NCBI GenBank assembly: GCA_964467925.1
Contig: CAYXSX010000008.1
Location: 5,353 to 69,352 of the forward strand
Direction: 5' to 3'
Source of the DNA: CAYXSX01 sp964467925
GTDB taxonomy: Bacteria; Pseudomonadota; Alphaproteobacteria; Micavibrionales; Micavibrionaceae
DNA length: 64,000 nt
Program-made: the position numbers and the translations under genes
The notes under the pieces: generated by a model
The model's database searches: none
What the model saw: only the letters and a program-made list of their open reading frames with translations
What the model was told of the DNA's origin: nothing
In this document: positions 34,001 to 42,668 of the stretch, one piece after another
How positions within the stretch are numbered: position 1 is the first letter of the stretch
How the letters are laid out: every line of letters starts with the position of its first letter

Positions 34001-34178
34001 TTCCTTAAAAAGTGCTAGTGCGCAAATAGGAGCCGTTATTTTGGAATCTCAGATGCAGGAAATTGAAAGCGCAGCCTCACAAAGCGACCTGCGAGAAGTG
34101 ACAAAGATTTTTACAAGAGTACAGGGATCTTTTAAGGAACTGGAAGCCCTTCTGGAAGAGATTATTGCAAAAGAATGA
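31011..34178 (+). CDS. Hybrid sensor histidine kinase (MASE1-CHASE-HisKA-HATPase-REC-HPt)
   Basis: 1055 residues. A multi-spanning MASE1-like domain (about 1-205: FWPASGIALAFIYHYGYRLLPG, TWYTGDVLGIM) is followed by an extracytoplasmic CHASE domain (about 235-440), a membrane helix (about 500-520) and a coiled coil. HisKA: FLANMSHEIRTPMTAIIG (His near 577). HATPase: N-box GNAIKFTNEG, DTGIGIPKDKQK and GTGLGLSI. Receiver: LVEDTMLNQ and LILMDCQMPIMDGYEA (Asp near 864). HPt: YASHSLKSASAQIG (His near 996). A complete internal phosphorelay. It ends 6 bp from the convergent response-regulator gene. Confidence 0.93.
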   Translation: MPDLYHLAIKNFVKIACLACWYFLAGRLGLLLAIPPGYATVFWPASGIALAFIYHYGYRLLPGVFIGSAVLNFLTYYSPENWNDVVITHLINALSIGTGATLQAWLGTFLMRRFIGTNDRLEKTRNILKFLMLGAIISGLVSASWGISTLLLTKTIPLSNSLFSWWTWYTGDVLGIMVFSPVIMLLLNDAVNKARKVYVAVPMLVIFSIVIHLFILGLKWEDKRAKAVFENNAILAAEHIKKEFLSYWQELEALESFYKSFNVINRDEFSTFVSDSLSRHKGIKGMVWVPYITADERKGFEQKVRSEGFPNFYIKERDENNELVKAGPRDQYFPAYFMEPFTASYHHRMGQDLGMEKKRHDALMRAAKTGHGIATRRIRFFSETEADQFGVLVNIPIYKKDFNPKNEQERLENLQGYVVGAYRFKDILEPLIWPWHSKGLEIEIIDKTEPEQPEMLFSSSTGSAKKDVSLPAKSSFTRNFTLDVYDRIWEIRAYSPFFYIIANKNWAIWITLAGGVFFTGLLGTFLLMATGRTAEIEQIVYERTKELQQKRLELEKAQKQAEAASQTKSDFLANMSHEIRTPMTAIIGMTQLLDDMKLNKTTRYYVDTIAHSADFLLQIIDDILDFSKIESGQVKLENVSFNLHELCEKVHQTFVSKASEKSVDLRLEYAGNAPKIFIGDPGKIRQVLFNLCGNAIKFTNEGHIILSVNPIRISETEATLFICVKDTGIGIPKDKQKLIFNKFQQADTSTARKYGGTGLGLSICRQIVKLMGSTLKVKSEPDKGSEFYFELTLPVSKNAENGAIGLKEKRNYQGLRILLVEDTMLNQEVIGTMFEKRGFEILKAENGEVAIEKLLKEKVDLILMDCQMPIMDGYEATRKIRNELKMKDIPIAAVSAKAFKSDRDQCLEAGMNDYISKPIKNDDLDELLGRIFPSEKKTEQESTEIIDKEILQKLRKITGDRFLRILETYKSEAQELLEKLEQAIAEHDPKGAEYASHSLKSASAQIGAVILESQMQEIESAASQSDLREVTKIFTRVQGSFKELEALLEEIIAKE

Positions 34179-34184
34179 TAGACG

Positions 34185-34949
34185 TTATTCGGCTATTTCA
34201 GTTTTTACAGCCAGCGTATAGCCCACTCCGCGGACGGACTCAATGATCTCTGAAGAAGCGGCGTTGCGGCTCAGTTTTTTGCGAATACGCATAATCTGGA
34301 CATCCACCGCACGGTCTGTGGTGTTGTGATCACCGTCACGGGCGATATCAAGCAATTGTTCCCGCGAAAGCACGCGCCCCTCACCCAATACGAGGGTTTC
34401 AAGAAGACGGTATTCCTTGGCTGTAAGATTGGCGCTGGTACCATTTCCGTCAAATGCCTGGAATTTGTGACGGTTTAATACCCATTTATCAAATTTTATT
34501 TTTGTCGCAAAAGTCTTACCAGAGGGTGCATCATGATCATTTGCACTCTCTTTCATAGCTCGATAACGCCGAATATGGGCTTTCACCCTTGCCAAAACTT
34601 CTTTGATCTCAATAGGCTTCCCGAGATAATCGTCGGCGCCCATTTCCAATCCGACAACCTTGTCCACCATTTCATTCTTCCCGCTAATAACAATGACAGG
34701 AGCATCAGTGTGATTGCGAATTTCTTTAATCAGGCTTAAACCATCTCCGTCCGGCAGGATGAGATCAAGAAGGAAAAGATCAGGCTTTGTTTCAATAAAT
34801 ATCTGACGAAATTTTGACACCGTACCCGCGCTGGTTACGCTATAACCATGCTCGATAAAGCTTTCACGCATCATCTCGCAAAGCGTCTTACTGTCCTCCA
34901 GTATGAAAACTGAAGCCTTTTCAAATTGTGTATTTCTTTGCTCCGGCAC
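34185..34949 (-). CDS. OmpR/PhoB-family response regulator
   Basis: 254 residues. The receiver has VFILEDSKTLCEMM, phosphoacceptor Asp in LFLLDLILPDGDGL and the Lys in GADDYLGKPIEIKEV. The winged-helix domain (about 150-250) has FDKWVLNRHKFQAFDG, LTAKEYRLLETLVLGEGRVLSREQLLD and DVQIMRIRKKLSRN. It is convergent with the hybrid kinase and may accept phosphate from its HPt domain, inferred from proximity only. Confidence 0.93.
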   Translation of the reverse strand: MPEQRNTQFEKASVFILEDSKTLCEMMRESFIEHGYSVTSAGTVSKFRQIFIETKPDLFLLDLILPDGDGLSLIKEIRNHTDAPVIVISGKNEMVDKVVGLEMGADDYLGKPIEIKEVLARVKAHIRRYRAMKESANDHDAPSGKTFATKIKFDKWVLNRHKFQAFDGNGTSANLTAKEYRLLETLVLGEGRVLSREQLLDIARDGDHNTTDRAVDVQIMRIRKKLSRNAASSEIIESVRGVGYTLAVKTEIAE

Positions 34950-35071
34950 GATTATCCCTCACTTGTAACCCAATTGTAATAATTGGGAAATAATAAAGCA
35001 ATCATACTCGGGTATAATAGTAAATAGATGCTGTTTTATACACGTTAAAACCAGAGGAAGGAACCCCTGTC

Positions 35072-36562
35072 ATGTTTGATTTTCTAGCCCCTTCTACACC
35101 TAAAAGATCCGGAGAAAAGCTAGGCGAGCGTAAAGTCGCCGCTTTAGACCTTCTGTGCTCAAACGTCATGATTGCCGACGAAAACCATAACATTCTCTAT
35201 ATTAACAAAAACCTGCTTGATTTCCTGAAAGAAGCAGAAAAGGACATTCAAAACGACCTCCCACACTTTAGTACGAATAAACTGATCGGCCAGAATATAG
35301 ATATTTTTCATAAAAATCCAGCCCATCAAAGAGGCATGCTCGACAAGCTTCCTGTCGGCTATAAAACCAACATTAGGGTTGGCGGTCGTCTTTTCGGCTT
35401 GGCGGCAAGCCCCTTGCAGGATATGGATGGCAAGCGCATCGGTACTGTCGTCGAATGGAGCAACTCTGAAGCACTCGACAATGCAGGCCAAGTAGCAGCC
35501 ATTAAGAAATCTTTCGCAGTAATCGAATTCGAAATGGATGGCACAATCATTACAGCCAACGAGCCTTTCTGCAAAACCATGGGATATGAATTATCCGAAA
35601 TCAAGGGTAAGCATCACAGCATGTTCGCCGAACCAGACTATGCCGCAAGCGCGAATTACAAGGAATTCTGGGAAAAGCTTCGCAAAGGTGAATTCCAGGC
35701 AGCGCAATACAAACGCTTGGGCAAGGGCGGAAAAGTAGTGTGGATTGAGGCGTCTTACAACCCCATCATGGATATAAACGGGAAGCCTTTTAAGGTAGTA
35801 AAATACGCCACCAATATCACCGAGCAGATCGAGATGATAGGCAATGTCAAAAAACTGGTGGAGGACAATGTCGGTGAAATCGGAAGAGCTATCGGCACGG
35901 CAAACCAGCAAGCCGTCAGCGGCGCCACGGCAGCCGAGGAAACCTCTCATAACGTTCAGGCTGTTGCCTCCGGCGCGGAAGAGCTTAGCGCCTCGGTCAA
36001 GGAAATTGCCGAGAGCATGGCCAAATCCAGAACCGCAGCCGAAAGCGCCTTCGCCGATACGGAAGCGGCCGACAAGGCAACGCAGGAGCTTAGCGAAGCA
36101 GCGCAGGCCATGGGCGGCGTGGTCGAGCTGATCCAGAATATCGCGGGGCAGATCAACCTTCTCGCCCTCAACGCCACCATCGAATCTGCCCGCGCAGGCG
36201 AAGCCGGTAAAGGTTTCGCGGTCGTGGCGTCAGAGGTTAAAAATCTGTCGCGTCAGGCCACGGAAGCCACAGACGAGATTTCCAAGGAAATTCAGCGGAT
36301 GCAGGGTGTTTCCGAGAACGTTGTCAGCGCGCTGGCCTCAATTAAAACCTCAATCGGTTCCGTGCGCGAATACGTGACAAACACGGCAAGCGCGGTCGAA
36401 GAGCAAAGCGCCGTGGCCGGGGAAATGTCTACCAACATGCAGGAAGCGTCCACCGCCGTGAACAGCATTACCGCCAATATCGGTGAAATTTCCAAGGCCG
36501 TAAAAGTCGCGGAAGAGGCCACTGAGAAAACGAAGAAAGCGGCAGAATCCCTCGCCCGCTAG
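35072..36562 (+). CDS. Soluble PAS-containing methyl-accepting chemotaxis protein
   Basis: 496 residues with no membrane helix. Two PAS-type domains occupy about 25-150 and 150-255 (IEFEMDGTIITANEPFCKTMGYELSEIKGK and WIEASYNPIMDINGKPFKVVKYATNITEQ in part). The signalling domain has GQINLLALNATIESARAGEAGKGFAVVASEVKNLSRQ. It leads the che operon and is probably a cytoplasmic receptor. GAGGAAGGAACCCCTGTC precedes the start. Confidence 0.92.
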   Translation: MFDFLAPSTPKRSGEKLGERKVAALDLLCSNVMIADENHNILYINKNLLDFLKEAEKDIQNDLPHFSTNKLIGQNIDIFHKNPAHQRGMLDKLPVGYKTNIRVGGRLFGLAASPLQDMDGKRIGTVVEWSNSEALDNAGQVAAIKKSFAVIEFEMDGTIITANEPFCKTMGYELSEIKGKHHSMFAEPDYAASANYKEFWEKLRKGEFQAAQYKRLGKGGKVVWIEASYNPIMDINGKPFKVVKYATNITEQIEMIGNVKKLVEDNVGEIGRAIGTANQQAVSGATAAEETSHNVQAVASGAEELSASVKEIAESMAKSRTAAESAFADTEAADKATQELSEAAQAMGGVVELIQNIAGQINLLALNATIESARAGEAGKGFAVVASEVKNLSRQATEATDEISKEIQRMQGVSENVVSALASIKTSIGSVREYVTNTASAVEEQSAVAGEMSTNMQEASTAVNSITANIGEISKAVKVAEEATEKTKKAAESLAR

Positions 36563-36565
36563 TTC

Positions 36566-36592
36566 GTAAAAAGTAAAAAGTAAAAAGTAAAA
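36566..36592 (+). repeat. Heptanucleotide tandem repeat upstream of cheY
   Basis: GTAAAAA occurs three times plus a partial fourth (GTAAAA) in the 41-bp gap between the receptor stop and the cheY ribosome-binding site (AAGGAGAAGAG). Copy-number change would alter spacing upstream of that site. Confidence 0.8.
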
Positions 36593-36603
36593 GGAGAAGA
36601 GAA

Positions 36604-36993
36604 ATGACTATCCAAGCTTCTACAGCAAGCGTCCTGATCGTCGACGATTACAAAACAATGCTTCGCGTGATCAGAAACCTCCTCAACCAGATCGGCTTCA
36701 GAAATATCGACGAGGCAACGGATGGAAAAATGGCTTTGGATATGACAGAAAAAAAACACTACGACCTCGTCATATCAGACTGGAATATGGAGATCATGAC
36801 CGGTCTGGATTTCCTCAAATCACTGAGAGAAGCGAACAACAACGTTCCTTTCATCATGGTGACAGCGGAAAGCAAGACCGAGAATATTATCGCCGCCAAA
36901 TCGGCAGGGGTGAACAACTACATTGTCAAACCCTTTAACGCCGATACGTTAAAACAAAAAATCAGCACAGTCATGGGCGGGATAGAAGCATAA
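36604..36993 (+). CDS. cheY: Chemotaxis response regulator CheY (first copy)
   Basis: 129 residues, single receiver domain. VLIVDDYKTMLRVIRNLLNQIGF, phosphoacceptor Asp in LVISDWNMEIMTGLDFLK, Thr in FIMVTAE and Lys in NNYIVKPFN. The DWNM motif is typical of CheY acting on the flagellar motor. A good ribosome-binding site precedes it; the stop overlaps the cheZ start by one base. Confidence 0.93.
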   Translation: MTIQASTASVLIVDDYKTMLRVIRNLLNQIGFRNIDEATDGKMALDMTEKKHYDLVISDWNMEIMTGLDFLKSLREANNNVPFIMVTAESKTENIIAAKSAGVNNYIVKPFNADTLKQKISTVMGGIEA

Positions 36994-37586
36994 TGGCAGA
37001 CCAAGAATCGTATGGAAGAGACCAGATTGTCGGGATTATCAACTCGGTGCTGGGAAAAATAAATGCGCAGTCCGAGGAAATCCCGGTCCTACTTACCACA
37101 GAGCTTGCGGAACTTCGCACGATCATCGAAAACTTGGGGAGTCAACTCCATACCAGCAACATCCATGATATCAGCGAGGCCCACATTCCCGATGCCACGG
37201 ACGAGCTTTTCGCTGTGATCGAAGCAACGGAAGAAGCCACGCACACTATCATGGAGTCCTGTGAGGAGATTTTGGGAGTACTAAAGAGCGAACGGCCTGA
37301 ATTATTCGAGAAAGTCGAAAAATACATCGTCTCTATTTTTGAGGCCTGCACATTTCAGGACATTACCGGCCAGAGGATCAAGAAGGTTACCGGCTACCTT
37401 AAGGAAATTGACTCTAAAACGGCCTCTATTCTTAAACTTCTAAAAGGCGGCGAAGCACAGAAAAAAGGCGACGCGGCAGGGGAAAGCGGCCATGTGGTTT
37501 CACTGCTCAACGGACCGGGGCTGGCACATAACGCACTGACACAAGGGGACATTGATAAATTACTGGATGAATTTGACGGCAACTAG
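36993..37586 (+). CDS. cheZ: CheZ-like protein phosphatase
   Basis: 197 residues, mainly helical. The central region AVIEATEEATHTIMESCEEI and the active-site-like IFEACTFQDITGQRIKKV (acidic residue and Gln adjacent) match the CheZ family. The C-terminal QGDIDKLLDEFD resembles the CheY-binding tail. It would dephosphorylate CheY-P. It lies between cheY and cheA. Confidence 0.88.
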   Translation: MADQESYGRDQIVGIINSVLGKINAQSEEIPVLLTTELAELRTIIENLGSQLHTSNIHDISEAHIPDATDELFAVIEATEEATHTIMESCEEILGVLKSERPELFEKVEKYIVSIFEACTFQDITGQRIKKVTGYLKEIDSKTASILKLLKGGEAQKKGDAAGESGHVVSLLNGPGLAHNALTQGDIDKLLDEFDGN

Positions 37587-37601
37587 ATAAAGGAAAAATT
37601 C

Positions 37602-39827
37602 ATGGACGACCTGATACCGGAGTTTCTTGCTGAAACGAATGATAGCCTTAATGAGCTTGACGTCGCCCTTGTACAACTCGAACAAAACCCCAATGATAAG
37701 GAACTCCTATCCGAGATTTTCCGCGTCATGCACACCATCAAGGGCACCAGCGGTTTCCTCGGTCTTCCCCGCCTTGGTTCCGTAGCGCATAAAGCGGAAG
37801 ATCTGCTTGGCCTGTTTCGGGACAACAAATTGCAACCCAACCCGGATTACGTTTCCCTCATCCTGGAAGCGATCGATACGATCAAAGTCATTATCGAGAT
37901 TCTGGAACAAACCGGCAAAGAACCCGAAGGCGATGACAGTGATTTGATCGGACGGCTTGCCGCCGCTTGCGATGGAGAAGCTGCAATGCCAGCAGCGCTG
38001 GAAGAAGCCGCTGAAGAGCCTGAGATGGCAGACTTGGCGGGGACAGAAGAAGAGTCAGAAGCTGTAGAGGAGGAGGCCTTTGTGGAAGAGACTGCGACTG
38101 TGCCGCGAAACGAAACAAAACACGCGGCTTCCGCAGATTCTTTAAAAACCACACACGGCGAGCCAACCCCTGTAAACCAAACATTACGAGTCAGCGTGGA
38201 TGTTCTGGAAGATCTTATGACTCTTGTAGGCGAGTTGGTGTTGACCCGCAACCAGATTTTGCAAGTCGCGCGCACCCAGAAAGAGCATGACGAAATGTCC
38301 GGCCCTGTTCAGCGCCTGAACCATATCGTTTCGGACCTCCAGGAGGGAGTCATGAAAACCCGCATGCAACCCGTAGGCAATGCGTGGTCGAAACTGCCCC
38401 GTATTGTGCGTGATATCGCCAACGACCTAGGTAAAAAAATCGAATTGGAAATGCTGGGTCAGGAAACAGAGTTGGACCGACAGGTCCTGGAGATGATCAA
38501 AGACCCCCTTACCCATATGGTCAGAAATTCTGCCGACCACGGCATCGAAAAACCTGCCGAGCGCACCGCTGCAGGCAAATCAGAAGCGGGACGTATCGTT
38601 TTAAATTCTTATCATGAGGGCGGCTATATCCTGATAGAGATTTCCGACGACGGACGCGGGCTATCACTCGCCAAAATCCGGCAAAAGATCATCAATAATA
38701 ATCTGGCGAGCGAGGCAGAAGTCGCTGCCATGTCTGAGCAGCAGATTCAACAACATATTTTTCATGCCGGATTTTCGACTGCGGAAACCGTTACATCGGT
38801 ATCGGGCCGAGGCGTGGGTATGGACGTGGTGCGCACGAATATCGAGAAGATCGGCGGCTCCATCGAAATGGATTCTATTGAAGGCAAAGGAACGACCTTT
38901 ACCATCAAGATCCCGCTGACACTTGCCATCATTTCCTCGCTGATTGTCGGTATCGGAAACGAGCGTTTTGCCATCCCGCAACTCGATGTAACCGAGCTTT
39001 TGATGGTGACCGGAAGCGGCTCCAACCAGATTGAAACCGTTAACGATACTCCTGTTTTTCGTTTAAGAGAAAGAATTCTGCCCCTGATCTGTCTCAAAAC
39101 TCTTTTGGGGTTTGAGGCAGATCATAATCCAACACAATTGCGTTATATCGCAGTGGTAAAAGTGGGATCTGAAAGTTTCGGCCTGATCGTCGATCAGGTT
39201 TTCGACACGGAAGAGATTGTTGTTAAACCAGTAAATAGTCTTCTGAGCGACCAGACCTATTTCTCCGGGAATACCATTATGGGCGACGGTCAGGTCATCA
39301 TGATACTTGATTCCGCCGTGATCTTGAAATCCTTCAGCGGTACTGGCAAAGGAACCATGACGCAGGAGAGGGAAAAAGAGGGCGAGCATGAAGGAATGGC
39401 CGCAGATGAAACTTCCATGCTGCTGTTTACCGCAGGTAACGACAGCCTGAAGGCCGTGCCGCTGGAGCATGTCGCCCGCCTTGAGGAAGTCGATCTGGAG
39501 AACGTCGAATATGCCGGCGGCAAACGCGTAGTACAATATGTCGATACGCTCATGCCGCTTCATCTTTGCGACCCACAAATGCGCCTGCCCTCCAAAGGAA
39601 GAAAACCGGTTATCGTTTTCAAGACCGGTCAAGGCATGGTCGGTCTTGTGGTTGATGAGATTCTCGACATCACCACGCATAAGGGCGATTACCAGATCAA
39701 ATCGGACGGAGCACTGGAAGGCAGCGCGATCATCCAGAACAAGACAACGGATATTATCAACCTTTCCTTTGACCGATCATCAATCGTAGGCAAGAACGAT
39801 GTACTCTTGTCAGGAGAAGCCGCATGA
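37602..39827 (+). CDS. cheA: Chemotaxis histidine kinase CheA with two CheW-like domains
   Basis: 741 residues. The HPt domain has MHTIKGTSGFLGLPRLG (phospho-His44). An acidic linker follows (about 125-180, EEAAEEPEMADLAGTEEE). Dimerisation and ATPase domains: LTHMVRNSADHGIEKP, EISDDGRGLSLAKIRQ and GRGVGMDVVRTNIEKIGG. The C-terminus has two CheW-like regions: IPLTLAIISSLIVGIGNERF to about residue 575, then a second from TSMLLFTAGNDSLKAVPLEH to the end. The usual P2 region is not obvious. It overlaps cheW by 4 bases. Confidence 0.94.
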   Translation: MDDLIPEFLAETNDSLNELDVALVQLEQNPNDKELLSEIFRVMHTIKGTSGFLGLPRLGSVAHKAEDLLGLFRDNKLQPNPDYVSLILEAIDTIKVIIEILEQTGKEPEGDDSDLIGRLAAACDGEAAMPAALEEAAEEPEMADLAGTEEESEAVEEEAFVEETATVPRNETKHAASADSLKTTHGEPTPVNQTLRVSVDVLEDLMTLVGELVLTRNQILQVARTQKEHDEMSGPVQRLNHIVSDLQEGVMKTRMQPVGNAWSKLPRIVRDIANDLGKKIELEMLGQETELDRQVLEMIKDPLTHMVRNSADHGIEKPAERTAAGKSEAGRIVLNSYHEGGYILIEISDDGRGLSLAKIRQKIINNNLASEAEVAAMSEQQIQQHIFHAGFSTAETVTSVSGRGVGMDVVRTNIEKIGGSIEMDSIEGKGTTFTIKIPLTLAIISSLIVGIGNERFAIPQLDVTELLMVTGSGSNQIETVNDTPVFRLRERILPLICLKTLLGFEADHNPTQLRYIAVVKVGSESFGLIVDQVFDTEEIVVKPVNSLLSDQTYFSGNTIMGDGQVIMILDSAVILKSFSGTGKGTMTQEREKEGEHEGMAADETSMLLFTAGNDSLKAVPLEHVARLEEVDLENVEYAGGKRVVQYVDTLMPLHLCDPQMRLPSKGRKPVIVFKTGQGMVGLVVDEILDITTHKGDYQIKSDGALEGSAIIQNKTTDIINLSFDRSSIVGKNDVLLSGEAA

Positions 39828-40300
39828 CCAAGACAGCAAGCCAAACCAAAGCTGCTTTAGGCGATACACTACTCACTTTTACTTTGGCTGGACAACTTTT
39901 CGGCGTTTCGGTACTCCAAGTAAACGACGTTCTAGGACCGCAGAAAATAACCCGCACGCCCCAGTCTCCGCCAGCAGTGGCCGGGGTCATGAATTTGCGC
40001 GGACGTATAGTCACCGCCATTGACGTACGCCGCTGCCTCAACCAGCCGGAACGGGGAAAAGATCAATCACATATGAGCGTCGTCGTCGACCGCAACGGTG
40101 AACTTTTTAGTCTCATGATCGATAGTGTCGGTGATGTTCTGCCTCTTTCCCGCGATACTTTCGAGCCACCACCCGCCACACTTGATCCTGAATGGCGCAG
40201 TGTATCTGACGGAATATACAAACTGGAAAATAAAATACTCATTATTTTAAGTGTCGAACAATTACTTAAAAAAGCCGCCGAAAGGCCTTCCAAAGACTAG
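39824..40300 (+). CDS. cheW: Chemotaxis coupling protein CheW
   Basis: 158 residues, single CheW domain linking receptors to CheA. LLTFTLAGQLFGVSVLQVNDVL, PPAVAGVMNLRGRIVTAIDVRRCL and SLMIDSVGDVLPLS match the family. It overlaps cheA by ATGA and is 8 bp before the second cheY. Confidence 0.95.
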   Translation: MTKTASQTKAALGDTLLTFTLAGQLFGVSVLQVNDVLGPQKITRTPQSPPAVAGVMNLRGRIVTAIDVRRCLNQPERGKDQSHMSVVVDRNGELFSLMIDSVGDVLPLSRDTFEPPPATLDPEWRSVSDGIYKLENKILIILSVEQLLKKAAERPSKD

Positions 40301-40308
40301 GGGGTACA

Positions 40309-40677
40309 ATGAAAAAATGTCTTGTAGTGGATGACAGTCAAACCGTACGGAAAATCATTTGCCGTATCCTTGAGGATTTTTCGTTCGATTGCGAGGAAGC
40401 AGAAGACGGCAAACAGGCCTTGGAAATCTGCCAAAGCCGGATGCCCGAGTTGATCATGCTCGACTGGAACATGCCCAACGTTAACGGACTTGAATTTCTG
40501 AAAATGCTGCGCGCACTGGAGAACGGGAATATTCCCCAGGTCGTGTTCTGTACCACGGAAAACACAATGGAATTCATCAAGAACGGCATAGAGGCCGGTG
40601 CCAACGAATATATTATGAAGCCATTTGATAAAAGCGTCGTGGAATCAAAACTGGTCCAGCTTGGTATATTGCAATAA
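40309..40677 (+). CDS. cheY: CheY-like response regulator (second copy)
   Basis: 122 residues, single receiver. CLVVDDSQTVRKIICRILED, Asp in LIMLDWNMPNVNGLEFLK, Thr in VVFCTTEN and Lys in NEYIMKPFDK. It differs clearly from the copy at 36604, so the operon has two CheYs, one of which may act as a phosphate sink. GGGGTAC precedes the start. Confidence 0.93.
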   Translation: MKKCLVVDDSQTVRKIICRILEDFSFDCEEAEDGKQALEICQSRMPELIMLDWNMPNVNGLEFLKMLRALENGNIPQVVFCTTENTMEFIKNGIEAGANEYIMKPFDKSVVESKLVQLGILQ

Positions 40678-40693
40678 TTGAGTATGGGTATAT

Positions 40694-41767
40694 ATGACTG
40701 AAGCACAATCCATTAAAGTCCTGATCGTTGACGACTCCGCTGTAATGCGTTCCGTCATATCACGTATTATCAGCGCCGAAATTGACATGAAGGTCGTCGG
40801 CATGGCCGAAAACGGGGAACTGGGCGTTAAAAGCGTCGCCAGCCTTAACCCCGACGTCGTCATTCTCGATCTTGAAATGCCCGTCATGGACGGCATTACC
40901 GCCCTACCGCTGATGCTCAAGGAAAAGCCGCAGCTCCCCGTTCTGATCTGCTCGACCCTGTCGGCGCACGGCGCCGATATCAGCCTCCGTGCACTGGCGC
41001 TAGGCGCGGCAGAGTGCATTTTGAAACCGGGTGGAGACGCCATCCTGACCGCGCATGAATTCCAGAAGGAATTGGTCAAGGTTGTACGCACCCTGGCGGC
41101 CAGAAGTGCAGCAAAAGCACAATCGCAAACCCAGACGCAAACGAAAACGCCCGTAGGCCTGCGTCAGGACAAGTTGATTTTCATTCCCAAGGTTCTCGCT
41201 CTGGGCAGTTCCACAGGCGGGCCAAAGGCACTCATGGAGGTTTTGAAAGACCTGAAGGGGTTAAGCGTTCCAATCGTCATTACCCAGCATATGCCCAAAA
41301 TTTTTACCGCCATGTTGGCCCAGCACATCACGCAGAATTGCGGCGTTCCGTGCAGCGAGGGAAAAGAGGGGGAAATCCTGAAACCCGGGCAGGCTTACGT
41401 CGCACCCGGCGATTACCACATGGGATTTAGAAAACTGGGCAATGATACAGTGATCCGCTTGAACCAAGACCCGCCGGAAAATTTCTGCCGCCCCTCCGTC
41501 AATCCGATGATCCGCAGCCTGATGGATATTCACGGCGGCAAGATTCTCACCGTCATCCTAACCGGAATGGGACAGGACGGATCACAGGCCTGCGCGACCC
41601 TAGCTGAAAAGGGCGGACGGATTATAGCACAGGACGAAGCAACCTCGGTCGTATGGGGTATGCCCGGCGCGGTGGCCAAGATGGGAGTTTGTAACGCAGT
41701 TTTGCCGCTTGAAAAAATCGCCGAAGCGGTAAGGCAGAGCCTGCAAGGAAGGGCCTTGTCCGTATGA
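40694..41767 (+). CDS. cheB: Chemotaxis response regulator and methylesterase CheB
   Basis: 357 residues. Receiver: VLIVDDSAVMRSVISRI and Asp in VVILDLEMPVMDGIT. A Gln/Thr-rich linker (QSQTQTQTKTP) follows near residue 140. The methylesterase has Ser in LALGSSTGGPKALMEV, His in IVITQHMPKIFTAMLA and Asp in LTGMGQDGSQA. It removes methyl groups from receptors, opposing CheR. It overlaps cheR by 4 bases. Confidence 0.95.
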   Translation: MTEAQSIKVLIVDDSAVMRSVISRIISAEIDMKVVGMAENGELGVKSVASLNPDVVILDLEMPVMDGITALPLMLKEKPQLPVLICSTLSAHGADISLRALALGAAECILKPGGDAILTAHEFQKELVKVVRTLAARSAAKAQSQTQTQTKTPVGLRQDKLIFIPKVLALGSSTGGPKALMEVLKDLKGLSVPIVITQHMPKIFTAMLAQHITQNCGVPCSEGKEGEILKPGQAYVAPGDYHMGFRKLGNDTVIRLNQDPPENFCRPSVNPMIRSLMDIHGGKILTVILTGMGQDGSQACATLAEKGGRIIAQDEATSVVWGMPGAVAKMGVCNAVLPLEKIAEAVRQSLQGRALSV

Positions 41768-42654
41768 AGCCGGAAAATTTTTCGTACTATAAGGATTTCC
41801 TTTATAAAAATTCCGGCCTTGCGATTACGGAGGCCAAAATATATTTGCTGGATTCCCGACTTACCCCGGTTGCAAAAAAACACGGCTTTGCTGATTTGGC
41901 GGCCATGACGCAAAGTTTACGCAGTACCGCCAATCCGGTCATTCAAAAGGACGTCATCGACGCGATGATGACGAACGAAACGCTGTTCTTCCGAGACGAG
42001 CGCCCGTTCCGGCAGCTTACCACCAACGTCATGCCGACCATGGTAACGGCGCGGGAAAATATGAAATCTCTGCGGATATGGTCTGCGGCCTGTTCCACAG
42101 GTCAGGAGCCCTATTCCATCGCCATGACCATCGCCGATAATTTCCCGCAACTAAGCAACTGGGCGATCAACATCTTGGCCACAGATTTATCGGATATTGC
42201 GCTGGCACAAGCAAGAACCGCAGAATATAACCAGTTCGAGGTTCAGCGTGGACTGCCGATCCAGATGCTCATGAAACATTTCGAGCAAGACGGGCAAAAA
42301 TGGCGGATCAATGAAAAAATCCGCAAGATGGTCAATTTCAAAAACTTCAACCTTCTGGAGAGCATGGACGCACTACCAAAATTCGACATTATCCTTTGCC
42401 GCAATGTCCTTATCTATTTCGACGAGGCCACGAAAAAGAAAATCTTGTCCAACATAATAAAGAAGTTGGCGCCCGACGGCTTTCTATTCCTTGGCGGTGC
42501 GGAAAGCGTCATGGGTTTATGCCCAGAGCTGAAACACGTGCATGACAGCCCCGGCCTTTATACGATCAAAAACGATCAAGATCTCTCAGTCCAGTCTGTG
42601 AGTTTTTCCAGCAACCAGCCCTTGGAAGCGGTTACAAGAACAGGAAGCCCATAG
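41764..42654 (+). CDS. cheR: Chemotaxis protein methyltransferase CheR
   Basis: 296 residues. The N-terminal helical domain ends with TNETLFFRDERPFRQL; the SAM domain has IWSAACSTGQEPYSIAM, INILATDLSDIALAQA and FDIILCRNVLIYFDEATKK. It methylates receptor glutamates. The last che gene; the following ThiD-like gene begins at its stop. Confidence 0.95.
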   Translation: MKPENFSYYKDFLYKNSGLAITEAKIYLLDSRLTPVAKKHGFADLAAMTQSLRSTANPVIQKDVIDAMMTNETLFFRDERPFRQLTTNVMPTMVTARENMKSLRIWSAACSTGQEPYSIAMTIADNFPQLSNWAINILATDLSDIALAQARTAEYNQFEVQRGLPIQMLMKHFEQDGQKWRINEKIRKMVNFKNFNLLESMDALPKFDIILCRNVLIYFDEATKKKILSNIIKKLAPDGFLFLGGAESVMGLCPELKHVHDSPGLYTIKNDQDLSVQSVSFSSNQPLEAVTRTGSP

Positions 42655-42668
42655 TGGAAGATAAACAA

